Notes: generated by a model not told the origin, from the letters alone. A stretch of DNA of 41,048 nt from CAMDBL01 sp964498125 (GCA_964498125.1 CAZCGE010000053.1:1-41048); one strand, 5' to 3'. Positions 1-8,773 are shown, counted from the first letter of the stretch. Numbers and translations are program-made.

Positions 1-2
1 GC

Positions 3-122
3 CGCATCGCCGCGCGCGTGATCGAGAGCCTCGTCGCACGGCCGCCCGTCACCATGCGCCAGCTCGTCGATGACACCCGGCGCTGTCGCTGGTTCCCGTC
101 AATTCACGCGAAGCTAGCCTGA
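3..122 (+). CDS. C-terminal fragment of an unrecognised protein (cut by window edge)
   Basis: Frame 3 is open from the left edge to a TGA at 120-122 and encodes the last 39 residues of a protein that begins outside the window. The other two forward frames close early (TGA at 19-21; another TGA near 80). The piece is basic and contains IAARVIESL and VTMRQLVDD. I do not recognise the family from so short a tail. It is followed directly by a pair of palindromic repeats. Confidence 0.45.
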   Translation, partial: RIAARVIESLVARPPVTMRQLVDDTRRCRWFPSIHAKLA

Positions 123-140
123 GGTAAAGGGATAGGCATG

Positions 141-235
141 AAACCGGTGTCCACTTTGGCGGAAAATGCTCCAGTCCTTTGTTTGTCGCATTTTCTACGC
201 CAAACCGGTGTCCACTTTGGCGGAAAATGCTCCAG
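141..235. repeat. Tandem pair of REP-like palindromic repeats
   Basis: A 34-base unit (starts AAACCGGTGTCCACTTTGGC, ends GAAAATGCTCCAG) occurs at 141-174 and identically at 202-235. The second copy is the right half of a hairpin: GCATTTTCTACGCCAAA at about 188-204 pairs imperfectly with TTTGGCGGAAAATGC at 216-230. A diverged copy lies at about 25311-25365 in the opposite orientation. Similar GGAGCATTTTCC...CCGGTTT palindromes are known as dispersed intergenic elements in rhizobia and Bradyrhizobium-like genomes. The pair sits between two gene 3' ends. Confidence 0.75.
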
Positions 236-236
236 G

Positions 237-1091
237 CTATCGCGAGCGGAACTCGAAGGGGGTCAAGCGGACCAGTGTGTCCTGGGGCGCGGCAAACGAT
301 GAATCGGTTCCACCGTAATATACATCGGCCAGCACGCCCGCGAATGTCACCAAATCGCTGTCGCGCAGCACGAGCCCAGTCCGCTCCACGACGAGCTGAC
401 CATCTGTCCACAGACGGAACAAACCATCCTTCTGACCAATGGTGTTGAGCACGACTTCCTGGTCGAGCCTGAACCACTTGCCGCGAGGCAACCGGAATGC
501 ATCCGGATTCATCGTCATGGTGCGAGGCTCGCCGTTGTTGCCCGGCAACGTGGTCAGCAGCTCGCTCCTTCCGTCGTCGCGCCACATGTAGCGAAAAGCA
601 AATGCGGCCTTTTCGTCGTACCCCCGATCGCCGGCGCCATAAACGCCCGGCAACGTGCCGCCGCGCTTGAAGTCGAAGTTCTCGGGCAGCCAAACCGAAT
701 AGCCCAAACAGACAGCCGCGGCGCTCGACAACCCGGAAGGCCGCCACTGGAAGGCAACCCCTCCACCCCGATTCGAACCAGATTTTTGCGGGCCCACCGA
801 GCCCTTGGGCAAGTTGACCTCGAGCACCGGTCTCTGCATCCCGTTGACGCGGACGATCCGTGAATTGTCGAGCACGCCAAGGTCCCGTCCGGCCAAGCGC
901 GCCTGCAGCTCGGCCACGGACCCAGGGTCTCCGTCAGCCCGGCCGAGCGGCAACTCGGTCAATGCCGAATACTCAGCGTTGCAAACTGGCGCCCTTTCCG
1001 GATTCATGGCGGAGTGCGCGAAATAACCGGCAACAACCAGCAACGCTAGTCCGCCACCGGCATTGAACAGGATCGTATTGTTACTGATCAT
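237..1091 (-). CDS. Membrane-anchored polysaccharide lyase family 14-like protein
   Basis: A 284-residue protein with one N-terminal membrane segment or uncleaved signal (about residues 7-25, NAGGGLALLVVAGYFAHSA), then a periplasmic domain. The region around residues 125-200 has the polysaccharide lyase 14 pattern: SAAAVCLGYSVWLPENFDF, GGTLPGVYG and FAFRYMWRDDG. PL14 members cleave alginate or glucuronan by beta-elimination; the substrate here is unknown and I did not verify catalytic residues. The start at 1091 is preferred over an ATG six codons upstream because AGAAGG lies 10 bases before it. No other polysaccharide genes are adjacent, so export or capsule roles are speculative. Confidence 0.65.
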   Translation of the reverse strand: MISNNTILFNAGGGLALLVVAGYFAHSAMNPERAPVCNAEYSALTELPLGRADGDPGSVAELQARLAGRDLGVLDNSRIVRVNGMQRPVLEVNLPKGSVGPQKSGSNRGGGVAFQWRPSGLSSAAAVCLGYSVWLPENFDFKRGGTLPGVYGAGDRGYDEKAAFAFRYMWRDDGRSELLTTLPGNNGEPRTMTMNPDAFRLPRGKWFRLDQEVVLNTIGQKDGLFRLWTDGQLVVERTGLVLRDSDLVTFAGVLADVYYGGTDSSFAAPQDTLVRLTPFEFRSR

Positions 1092-1639
1092 CGTCGGCGA
1101 CCTTCTCATGAACTTGCACAGGCGCAGGCGATATGTCGAAAGTCTTGCGATGCGGGAACGATGGGATTGTCACGATGCAGTCGCCTGCAGCGGTTGCCGC
1201 GGTACTGCATCCCACAGCATCGTTGCGACAGCCGGCCGCGCACGCTGCATCATCCCGCCACGCCCCAATAGATTTTGACCCCGTACCGATAATCAACCCG
1301 CAGAAACTGTCTCCGCGAGTTTCATCGATATACTAACAATGACAGATAAAGGATTGCCGAAGACATTAACTCAAATTGATAGTATTGGTGCGATGCCGAC
1401 CCGCTTCCCGCGCGCTATATCGGCAAATAATCGATAAATTCCACTGCAGCGGGGGCTCGAGGCGCGCAATTGGTACTGGGAAGCTGCGACATTAGCCAAT
1501 TGCGCGCCGGCGCCTGGCAGCCGACGCGCGTCATGGCAAAGGCTTGCAGGGTCCGGCGTCGCCCAAGACCCCTAGACCGTTCCGACTCAAACGCCTGGCG
1601 ACCTACGCCCGGATCCACGCGTTTGATCCAGACCTCGAG
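1092..1639. other. Long intergenic region between PL14-like gene and TRAP genes
   Basis: About 548 bases with no credible gene; short open frames here have no recognisable composition or ribosome site. The stretch 1290-1440 is AT-richer than its surroundings. The one clear structure is the inverted repeat at 1461-1508, reported separately. The promoter of the leftward PL14-like gene should lie at the left end of this region. Confidence 0.5.
1461..1508. repeat. 13-base perfect inverted repeat downstream of dctM
   Basis: GGCGCGCAATTGG at 1461-1473 and CCAATTGCGCGCC at 1496-1508 are perfect inverted arms separated by 22 bases. The element lies 130 bases beyond the stop of the leftward TRAP permease operon, so it could act as a factor-independent-like hairpin, but no T run follows on either strand. 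A protein-binding site is the alternative. Confidence 0.5.
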
Positions 1640-3277
1640 TCAATTCGCCTTGGGCACCTCGGGCGGCGGTGGAACAGGCGGCGGCGCCGTCAGTCCGGGC
1701 GGCAAGCCCCCGAAATTGGGCCCACCGGGCGATGAGCCGAACGGCGGCAGATTGAGACCACTCGGTGAACCACCTGGCGTCGTATTGAAGGCCGGAATAT
1801 TGATCTCGACCTTGCTCGTATCGATCTTGGTGTTGGAACTGATCATCATCGTCACCGATCCGGGCCAGGCGATCAGAATGGCGACCAGGATCACCTGCAG
1901 CACGATCCAGGGGATCGCACCCCAATAGATGTCCGAACTCTTCACTTCCGGTGGCGCGATGCCGCGCAAGTAAAACAGCGCGAACCCGAATGGCGGATGC
2001 ATGAACGACGTCTGGATATTGGCGCAGATCAGAACGCCGAACCAGATCAGATCGATGCCCATTTTGTCCGCCACCGGCGCCAGCAGCGGAATGATAATGA
2101 AGGCTATCTCGAAGAAGTCGAGGAAGAAGGCGACGACGAAGATGAAGATATTGACGAAGATCAGGAACCCGAGCTGGCCGCCGGGCAACGTTCTGAGCAG
2201 GCCGGCAATCCATTCGCCGCCGCCGACGCCCTGGAACACCAGGCTGAACGTGCGCGCGCCGATCAGGATGAACACCACCATCGCCGTCAGGCGCATGGTG
2301 CTGGACATCGCCTGATAGACCAGGCTCGGCGACAGCGTGCGCTTGGCAGCCGCCAACACCAGCGAGCCGACGGCGCCCATGGCCCCGGCCTCTGTTGGCG
2401 TCGCCAGTCCCATGAACATGGTGCCGAGCACGAGGAAAATCAGCACGCCCGAAGGGATGATGCCCCACATGCATTTGGCGAACAGCGGCCAACCCCTGAG
2501 CGTCCTCGCCTCGGGCGGCAGAGCTGGAACGTCTTGCGGGCGAATGATGCTGAGAATGAATACCCAGGCGCAGAACAGGGCGACCTGAATGATGCTGGGG
2601 ATCGTCGCGCCGAGGTACATGTCACCGACGGAGCGGCCGAGCACATCGGCCAGCACCACCAACACCAGCGACGGCGGAATGAGCTGCGTGATTGTACCAG
2701 AGGCCGCGATCACGCCGGTGGTATGGCGGATCGAATACCCATAGCGCATCATCACCGGCAGCGAAATGATGCCCATGGCGATCACCGAGGCGGCGACCGT
2801 GCCGGTGATGGCGCCCAGGATTGCACCGACGAAGATCACGGCATAGGACAGACCGCCGCGCACGCCTCCAAACAATTGTCCTATTGAATCCAGGAGATCT
2901 TCGGCGAGGCCGCAGCGCTCCAGGATCGCACCCATGAAGGTGAAGAACGGAATCGCTAGCAGCAGATCGTTGGAAATGACCGAGAACAACTGATAGGTCA
3001 GATTGCCGAGAAACTCCGGCACGAACAATCCGAACTTGATCCCGAGAATGGCGAAGAACAGGCCGACCGCCGCCAGCGAGAAGGCCGCGGGATAACCGAT
3101 GATCAGGAACAGGATCATGCCCGCAAACATCAACGGCGCCATGGACTCGGCCAGCTGATGCGGCGTCAGACTGGACCCGGCGGCGAGCGACGCTCCGACA
3201 AGCGCGGCGACGGCCAGGAATACAAGCAAGACGTTGAGGATGATCGGGCGAGGCCTGCTTACTGTTACGTCGCTCAT
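1640..3277 (-). CDS. dctM: TRAP transporter large permease (DctM family) with proline-rich C-terminal tail
   Basis: A 545-residue, roughly 12-helix inner-membrane protein with typical DctM stretches such as LLAIPFFTFMGAILERCG, TGTVAASVIAMG and LATPTEAGAMGAVG. The large TRAP subunit moves a dicarboxylate or other organic acid, coupled to an ion gradient, with DctQ. The last ~50 residues are not membrane but rich in Pro, Gly and Asn (for example LTAPPPVPPPPEVPKAN), longer than the usual DctM end. Its ATG overlaps the stop of the upstream dctQ in an ATGA, so the two are translationally coupled. No DctP solute-binding gene is adjacent, so the substrate cannot be inferred. Confidence 0.9.
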   Translation of the reverse strand: MSDVTVSRPRPIILNVLLVFLAVAALVGASLAAGSSLTPHQLAESMAPLMFAGMILFLIIGYPAAFSLAAVGLFFAILGIKFGLFVPEFLGNLTYQLFSVISNDLLLAIPFFTFMGAILERCGLAEDLLDSIGQLFGGVRGGLSYAVIFVGAILGAITGTVAASVIAMGIISLPVMMRYGYSIRHTTGVIAASGTITQLIPPSLVLVVLADVLGRSVGDMYLGATIPSIIQVALFCAWVFILSIIRPQDVPALPPEARTLRGWPLFAKCMWGIIPSGVLIFLVLGTMFMGLATPTEAGAMGAVGSLVLAAAKRTLSPSLVYQAMSSTMRLTAMVVFILIGARTFSLVFQGVGGGEWIAGLLRTLPGGQLGFLIFVNIFIFVVAFFLDFFEIAFIIIPLLAPVADKMGIDLIWFGVLICANIQTSFMHPPFGFALFYLRGIAPPEVKSSDIYWGAIPWIVLQVILVAILIAWPGSVTMMISSNTKIDTSKVEINIPAFNTTPGGSPSGLNLPPFGSSPGGPNFGGLPPGLTAPPPVPPPPEVPKAN

Positions 3278-3813
3278 TGCAGCGGCCTCTCGTATGCGAC
3301 TTCGTCATCGATCATCCCCTGCAGAGCGGCGATCGCCTTGATGATCTCGGAGATGCCCTGCAGCGCCAGCAGCGCGAAGCCCAGTGGCAGCATCAGCTTC
3401 ACTGGCCAGCGCACCAGGCCGCCGGCGTTGGATGACTGCTCGTTGCCCAGCCACGAGGCCCAGAACCACGGAAACGACACGTAAAACATCAGGATGGTCA
3501 TCGGCAGCAGGAAAAGGATGCCGCCCAGCAAATCGATATAGTGGCGTGTGCGGGGGGAAATCGACCCGTAGATGAGATCGACGCGAACGTGCTCGTTGCG
3601 AGCCAGCGTGTGTGGCGCGCCCAGCATCACTATGCCGGCGAACATGTACCACTGGATCTCGAGCCAGGCATTCGAGCTGACGCTGATGGCATAGCGCAAC
3701 ATGGCGTTGCCGGCGCTGATCAGGCAAGCCAGCAGCACCAGCCACGTGGCAATGATCGCGAATTTGTGGTTGATCCAGTCGATGGCCCGGCTAATGCCGA
3801 GGAGCGTACTCAT
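3274..3813 (-). CDS. dctQ: TRAP transporter small permease (DctQ family)
   Basis: A 179-residue protein with four predicted membrane helices and the DctQ signature region ARNEHVRVDLIYG after the second helix. It is the small membrane subunit of a TRAP transporter and partners the DctM encoded immediately downstream (4-base ATGA overlap). The start at 3813 is chosen because GGAGG lies 11 bases upstream; an ATG 12 codons earlier would put the ribosome site inside the gene. It is divergent from mrp across about 210 bases, which must hold promoters for both directions. Confidence 0.88.
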   Translation of the reverse strand: MSTLLGISRAIDWINHKFAIIATWLVLLACLISAGNAMLRYAISVSSNAWLEIQWYMFAGIVMLGAPHTLARNEHVRVDLIYGSISPRTRHYIDLLGGILFLLPMTILMFYVSFPWFWASWLGNEQSSNAGGLVRWPVKLMLPLGFALLALQGISEIIKAIAALQGMIDDEVAYERPLQ

Positions 3814-4023
3814 TTGCGGGAACCCTCCAGGCGCCGCCAAGCAATTCACGCCTGTTTTTTGCTTGACGTATCAGGCTTATATCGCCACGAGGCGATGACT
3901 TCCACTGCCGTATCTGCGAGAATGCGAGATAGATTACCGCAGGGTCGCCGATGCACTACGGCGCACTGGCCCACACGCGGCCACAGACGGCGAACCCGCG
4001 CCGCCCCAAGGAGATGCATTGCA
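3814..4023. promoter_or_regulatory. Divergent intergenic region between dctQM and mrp
   Basis: About 210 bases between two divergent starts, so promoters for both must lie here. The part nearest dctQ (3840-3910) is AT-richer than the rest. The mrp ribosome site AAGGAG is at 4008-4013. I could not assign -35/-10 boxes or an operator with confidence. Confidence 0.4.
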
Positions 4024-5547
4024 ATGACTGTCACGCAGACGCAGGTGCTCGATGCCTTGCGCCGGGTCAAGGGACCCGATCTGGAGAGCAACATCGTCGA
4101 CCTCGGCCTCGTTTCGGAGGTGCTGATCAAGGACGGCAAGGTCTATTTCTCCATCACCGTGCCAGCCGAGCGGGCCGAGGAGCTGGAACCCTTGCGCCAG
4201 GCGGCCGCCAAGGTGGCTGGCGACATCGAAGGGGTCATCGGCGCGACTGCCGTGCTCACCGCCGAGGCGACGCGTGGGGCGAAAGCGCCGGGGTCTTCCC
4301 CGGGTGGCGCCGCCGTTCCGGAGCATCCACGTGTGCAGGCCGCCCGGGCCCGGGCCGGTGCGCCGCCACCGGCCAAGGCGCCGGCCGCGCCACATGCGCA
4401 TGCTGGTGCGGCGCGACCGGCGGCCGGCGTGCCCGGCGTCAAGCACCTGATCGCGGTGGCCTCCGGCAAGGGCGGCGTCGGCAAATCGACCACGGCTGTC
4501 AATCTCGCACTCGGTCTGCAGGCGATCGGCCTTAAAGTCGGCATTCTCGATGCCGATATCTATGGCCCGTCGCAGCCCCGGCTGCTCGGCCTGACCGGCC
4601 GGCCGCAGGTTGTTTCTGGTAATACCCTGCGCCCGATGGAGGCCTATGGCCTGAAAGCGATGTCGATGGGCTTCCTGGTCGACGAGGCCACACCCATCAT
4701 CTGGCGCGGACCGATGGTGGTTTCCGCCCTCAACCAGATGCTGCGCGAGGTCGAGTGGGGCGACCTCGACATCATCGTCATCGACATGCCGCCTGGCACC
4801 GGCGACGTGCAGCTGACCATCGCCCAGCAAGTGCCGCTATCGGGCGCCATCATCGTCTCGACGCCACAGGATCTGGCCCTGATCGATGCCCGCAAGGGCC
4901 TCAACATGTTCCGCAAGGTCGACGTGGCCGTGCTCGGCATCATCGAGAACATGAGCACCTTCATCTGCCCCAAGTGCGGTGAGCGCTCCGACATCTTCGG
5001 CCATGGCGGCGCCCGCGACGAGGCCGAGAAGCTCGGCGTGCCCTACCTTGGCGGCGTGCCGCTGCATATGGAAATTCGTGCCACCTCGGACCTCGGCCAG
5101 CCTGTGGTGGCGACCAATCCCGACGGCGTCCATGCCCAGATTTACCGCGAGATCGCCGCCAAGGCCTGGGCCGAAATCGAATTGGCCAAGGGCGCGCGCG
5201 TCGAGCCGCCGGACCTCAGCCTGGCGCCGGCGCGTGATGGTCTGAAGGTGACGTTTGCCGCCGGCCAGCGCTACGAGTTGCCCGCCGAGCTGCTGCGCGT
5301 CATGAGCCCGTCGGCCGAGGTGCAGGGCCACAGCCCCGAGCAACGCGTCACCGTGGGTGGCAAGCGCAACGTCAAGATCAAGGAGCTGCGGCCGGTCGGC
5401 AACTATGCCGTCCGCATCGCGTTCGATGACGGCCACGACACCGGCCTGTTCGCCTGGTCTTACCTGGAGCTGCTCGGCCGCGAGAAGCAAAAGCGCTGGG
5501 GCGAGTACCTGCAAGAACTCGAACGCAAGAAGCTCACGCGGGGGTAG
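4024..5547 (+). CDS. mrp: Mrp/ApbC-type iron-sulfur cluster carrier fused to DUF971
   Basis: A 507-residue cytoplasmic P-loop ATPase of the Mrp/NBP35 class, which carries Fe-S clusters to apoproteins. Domain order: MIP18-like (DUF59) at about 1-85; an Ala/Pro-rich linker to about 140; the Mrp ATPase with deviant Walker A SGKGGVGKST at 147-156, IDMPPGTGD, and the cluster-binding C315-x-x-C318 (CPKC); then DUF971 at about 406-500 (AVRIAFDDGHDTGLFAWSYL). Most bacterial Mrp proteins stop near residue 370. This three-domain order is that of plastid HCF101. The start at 4024 has AAGGAG 10 bases upstream; the frame is open further upstream but without Mrp-like sequence. It appears monocistronic. Confidence 0.93.
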   Translation: MTVTQTQVLDALRRVKGPDLESNIVDLGLVSEVLIKDGKVYFSITVPAERAEELEPLRQAAAKVAGDIEGVIGATAVLTAEATRGAKAPGSSPGGAAVPEHPRVQAARARAGAPPPAKAPAAPHAHAGAARPAAGVPGVKHLIAVASGKGGVGKSTTAVNLALGLQAIGLKVGILDADIYGPSQPRLLGLTGRPQVVSGNTLRPMEAYGLKAMSMGFLVDEATPIIWRGPMVVSALNQMLREVEWGDLDIIVIDMPPGTGDVQLTIAQQVPLSGAIIVSTPQDLALIDARKGLNMFRKVDVAVLGIIENMSTFICPKCGERSDIFGHGGARDEAEKLGVPYLGGVPLHMEIRATSDLGQPVVATNPDGVHAQIYREIAAKAWAEIELAKGARVEPPDLSLAPARDGLKVTFAAGQRYELPAELLRVMSPSAEVQGHSPEQRVTVGGKRNVKIKELRPVGNYAVRIAFDDGHDTGLFAWSYLELLGREKQKRWGEYLQELERKKLTRG

Positions 5548-5645
5548 GCGGTGAGTGCGTTACGTCGAACAGATTTCAATGACCACTGCATCTGGATTGC
5601 TGAATTTGAAATCGCGGTCTGTGACACCGAGGGGGCAGGAGTTGC

Positions 5646-7355
5646 ATGACGCCGACAGTTGATCACCAGTGCGACGTACTGGTCGCGGGCTCGGGGGCCG
5701 CCGGTTTTGCCGCCGCGCTGACGGCCAACCTTGGTGGGCTCGATGTCATCATGGTCGAGAAGGAGCCCCTGTTCGGCGGGACCACCGCCTATTCCGCCGG
5801 CGTGATCTGGATCCCAGCTAATTCCCGCCAGACCGCGGCCGGCATCGCCGACAGTCGGGACAAGGCGCTGACCTACCTGGAGCATCACGTCGGCAATCGG
5901 CTGGATCGCGCCAAGGCCGAAGCCTTCCTGGACAACGGGCCCGCCATGCTCGATCGGTTTCAGCGCGAGGGCTTCATCGATTACTCCGCTGCGCTGACCT
6001 GGGCCGATTACCATCCCGATGAGCCCGGCGCGTCGCAAGGTGGCCGCTCCCTTTGGCCCGAGGAATATGATGGTCGCAAGCTCGGCCCGTGGTTCGACAA
6101 GCTGCGACCGCCCATCGAGACCATGACCGCGTTTGGCGGCATGATGATTGGTCGCACCGATCTCCCACACGTGTTCAGGATGACCCGCTCCGTGCGCTCG
6201 GCGCTTCACGTCGGGCGCATGCTGGCACGACAGGCACGCGATCGTCTGCGCCACAGCCGTGGCACTCGGCTGGTCAACGGCAACGCGCTGATCGCGCGTC
6301 TGGCGGCGAGCGCACAGCAGCGCGGCATCCCGCTCTGGCTCGCCTCGCCGATCGTCGAGCTGGTCCGCCAGGGCGAACGGGTCACGGGCGCCATCATCGA
6401 GCGCGACGGTCGGCGCACGCCGATCGCGGCACGCCGCGGCGTCGTGCTGGCGTGCGGCGGCTTTCCGATCAACGACGAGCTCAAAAGTCGCCTCTATCCG
6501 CACGTGGCCGCCGGCAAAGGCCACGTCTCACTGCCGCCGCCGGGCAATACAGGTGACGGACAGCGCTTGGCCCGGTCGGTCGGCGGCATCCTGCACGAGG
6601 AGGTGCATCATTCGGCGGCCTGGACGCCTGTGTCGCTCGTCCCGCGGGCCGACGGCTCGATCATCCCGTTCCCGCATTTCTTCGACCGCGGCAAACCAGG
6701 CTACATCAGTGTCGATCGCCGCAGCCGCCGCTTTGTCAACGAAGCCAAGTCTTATCACGTGTTCGTACCGGCCATGATCGAAGCCTGCCGCAATGATCCG
6801 AAAGCGGAGGCCTGGATCATCTGTGATCACCGCGCCATCCGCCGCTTCGGACTGGGCGCGCTCGGGCCCGCCCCCATGCGCGTGCAGCCTTACGTGTCAT
6901 CGGGCTATGTGGTGCGCAATGAGACGGTCCGTGGTCTGGCTGTGGCCTGCGGCATCGATCCCGGCGGGCTCGAGCGCACGATCGCTCAGTTTAATGGGCC
7001 GGCCGGACTGGGAGACGACCCGGATTTTCACCGCGGCTCGGACGCCTATCAACGCTTCAACGGCGCGCCGGATCACAAGCCCAACCCGTGCCTTGCTCCG
7101 CTCGATCTGGCGCCATTCTACGCCGTGCGGGTGGTCCCCAGTGAGCTTGGCACCTTCGCTGGGGTCCGCACCAACGCGCACGGGCAAGTGGTCGACGCCA
7201 ACGGCCAGTCAATCGCCGGGCTGTATGCGGTGGGCAACGATGCCGCGAGCGTCATGGGCGGCACCTATCCGGCCGCCGGCATCACGATCGGCCCGGCCTT
7301 GACCTTCGGCTATATCGCCGGACGGCACATGGCGGACGCGGGCGTCGCGACTTAA
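5646..7355 (+). CDS. FAD-dependent oxidoreductase, 3-ketosteroid delta-1-dehydrogenase-like
   Basis: A 569-residue flavoprotein of the fumarate reductase/KstD superfamily. The FAD-binding Rossmann motif is at residues 14-19 (AGSGAAG), followed by GGTTAYSAGVIWIPAN, and the C-terminal FAD motif GGTYPAAGITIGPALTFGY. These enzymes insert a double bond next to a carbonyl in steroids or related cyclic or acidic compounds; the exact substrate is not readable from sequence. AGGAG lies 5 bases before the ATG. No other recognisable steroid-degradation gene is adjacent, so a different alpha,beta-dehydrogenation is equally possible. It converges with the thiolase gene. Confidence 0.85.
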   Translation: MTPTVDHQCDVLVAGSGAAGFAAALTANLGGLDVIMVEKEPLFGGTTAYSAGVIWIPANSRQTAAGIADSRDKALTYLEHHVGNRLDRAKAEAFLDNGPAMLDRFQREGFIDYSAALTWADYHPDEPGASQGGRSLWPEEYDGRKLGPWFDKLRPPIETMTAFGGMMIGRTDLPHVFRMTRSVRSALHVGRMLARQARDRLRHSRGTRLVNGNALIARLAASAQQRGIPLWLASPIVELVRQGERVTGAIIERDGRRTPIAARRGVVLACGGFPINDELKSRLYPHVAAGKGHVSLPPPGNTGDGQRLARSVGGILHEEVHHSAAWTPVSLVPRADGSIIPFPHFFDRGKPGYISVDRRSRRFVNEAKSYHVFVPAMIEACRNDPKAEAWIICDHRAIRRFGLGALGPAPMRVQPYVSSGYVVRNETVRGLAVACGIDPGGLERTIAQFNGPAGLGDDPDFHRGSDAYQRFNGAPDHKPNPCLAPLDLAPFYAVRVVPSELGTFAGVRTNAHGQVVDANGQSIAGLYAVGNDAASVMGGTYPAAGITIGPALTFGYIAGRHMADAGVAT

Positions 7356-7496
7356 CCTTATCATCACTTCGTCACAAAGCCCCCCTCGGCGTGCCGCAAT
7401 GGTCGCTCAGTATAAGGACACTCGGCCCGATCCCTTCCCGCTCGGATATCAGCCCCCGCTCGCCCGAGCATCTCTCCTGGGATCGGGCTGCTCTTT

Positions 7497-7567
7497 CAAA
7501 GCCCAACATGTCTCGCACAACGTCGTTGGGCTTTGGTCGGCTGGCGCCTCCCTCAACCCAACCTACG
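7497..7567. repeat. REP-like element between convergent genes
   Basis: CAAAGCCCAAC at 7497-7507 pairs perfectly with GTTGGGCTTTG at 7525-7535; a second part (CTCAACCCAACCTACG, about 7552-7567) follows. The related element at 16970-17026 has the same order of GCCCAAC, GTTGGGC and CTCAACCCAAC. GTTGGGTTTCGC...CAACCCAACCTACG elements are widespread REP-like repeats in bacteria. It lies just beyond the stop codons of two convergent genes and may serve as a bidirectional 3' hairpin. Confidence 0.6.
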
Positions 7568-7570
7568 CCG

Positions 7571-8773
7571 CTACACCCTCTCGATCGCCACCGAGATGCC
7601 CTGGCCGACGCCGATGCACATGGTGCACAGCGCCCGCTTGGCTCTGCGCTCGCTGAGCTCGATCGCCGCCGTCAAGGCGAGCCGCACCCCTGATGCGCCG
7701 AGCGGGTGGCCGAGGGCGATGGCCCCGCCGTTGGGATTGACGTGCTCGGCATCGTCGGCGATGCCCAATTGGCGCAGCACGGCCAGCGCCTGAGCCGCAA
7801 ACGCCTCGTTCAGCTCGATGATGTCGAAGTCCGAGATCTTCAATCCCAGCCGTTCGGCCAGCTTTTTCGAGGACGGCGCCGGGCCAATGCCCATGATGCG
7901 CGGCTCCACGCCCGCGGTCGCCGCTCCGAGGAAGCGGGCGAGCGGCTGCAGGTTGTATTTTTTTATCGCTGCCTCGGAGGCGACCAGCAGCGCCGCTGCG
8001 CCATCGTTGACGCCGGAGGCATTGCCAGCCGTCACCGTGCCGTCCTTGCGGAATGGCGTGCCGAGCTTGGCCAGTTGCTCCATGCTGGTCTCGCGTGGAT
8101 GCTCATCCTTGCCCACCACGACTGGATCGCCCTTGCGCTGCGGAATTGTCACCGCCACGATCTCCTTGGCCAGCCTGCCGTTGTTCTGCGCCTTGGACGC
8201 ACGCGCCTGACTGCGCATGGCGAAGGCGTCCTGATCAATCCGGCTGACCTGGAAATCCTGCGCCACGTTCTCGGCGGTCTCCGGCATCGATTCGGTGCCG
8301 TACTGCTTCTGAATTTTGGGATTTATGAAACGCCAGCCGATCGTCGTGTCATAGATCTCGGCGTTGCGCGAGAAGGCTTCCGTCGCCTTGCCCATGACGA
8401 ACGGCGCGCGTGACATACCTTCGACGCCGCCAGCGACGATCACCTCCGCTTCGCCGGTCATGATCTGGCGCGCGGCCTGCGTCAGCGCCTCGAGCCCCGA
8501 GCCGCACAACCGATTGACGGTGGCGCCGGAGATCGCGGTCGGCAGACCGGCCAGCAGCACCGCCATGCGGGCGACGTTGCGGTTGTCCTCGCCGGCTCCA
8601 TTGACGTTGCCGAGAATGACGTCGTCGATCGCCTCGGCTGGCACAGACGGATTTCTCGCCATCAGCTCGCGGACGGCATGGGCGGCCAGATCGTCCGTAC
8701 GCACCGACGACAGCGCGCCGCCGTAGCGGCCGAAGGGCGTGCGCACGCCGTTGACGAGATAGGCGGTCCTCAT
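7571..8773 (-). CDS. pcaF: 3-oxoadipyl-CoA/acetyl-CoA acyltransferase (thiolase)
   Basis: A 400-residue thiolase, full length for the family. The catalytic residues are visible: acyl-accepting Cys90 in NRLCGSGLEA, His356 in GGAIALGHPLGASG, and Cys386 in CTMCIGVGQG. NEAFA is also present. The CTMCIGVGQG ending and overall wording match beta-ketoadipyl-CoA thiolases (PcaF/PaaJ), which split 3-oxoadipyl-CoA into succinyl-CoA and acetyl-CoA; general fatty-acid thiolases are close relatives, so the specificity is inferred. AGGAG lies 8 bases before the ATG. No other pca or paa gene is in the window. Confidence 0.88.
   Translation of the reverse strand: MRTAYLVNGVRTPFGRYGGALSSVRTDDLAAHAVRELMARNPSVPAEAIDDVILGNVNGAGEDNRNVARMAVLLAGLPTAISGATVNRLCGSGLEALTQAARQIMTGEAEVIVAGGVEGMSRAPFVMGKATEAFSRNAEIYDTTIGWRFINPKIQKQYGTESMPETAENVAQDFQVSRIDQDAFAMRSQARASKAQNNGRLAKEIVAVTIPQRKGDPVVVGKDEHPRETSMEQLAKLGTPFRKDGTVTAGNASGVNDGAAALLVASEAAIKKYNLQPLARFLGAATAGVEPRIMGIGPAPSSKKLAERLGLKISDFDIIELNEAFAAQALAVLRQLGIADDAEHVNPNGGAIALGHPLGASGVRLALTAAIELSERRAKRALCTMCIGVGQGISVAIERV

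Noticed and set aside
3541..4023. Upstream extension of the mrp frame (161 codons)
   Set aside because: It overlaps dctQ on the other strand, has no Mrp-like sequence and ignores the good AAGGAG site before 4024.
7497..7535. Classical factor-independent terminator between the flavoprotein and thiolase genes
   Set aside because: The hairpin is good, but no T run follows on either strand and the sequence matches a dispersed REP-like element, so it is listed as a repeat.
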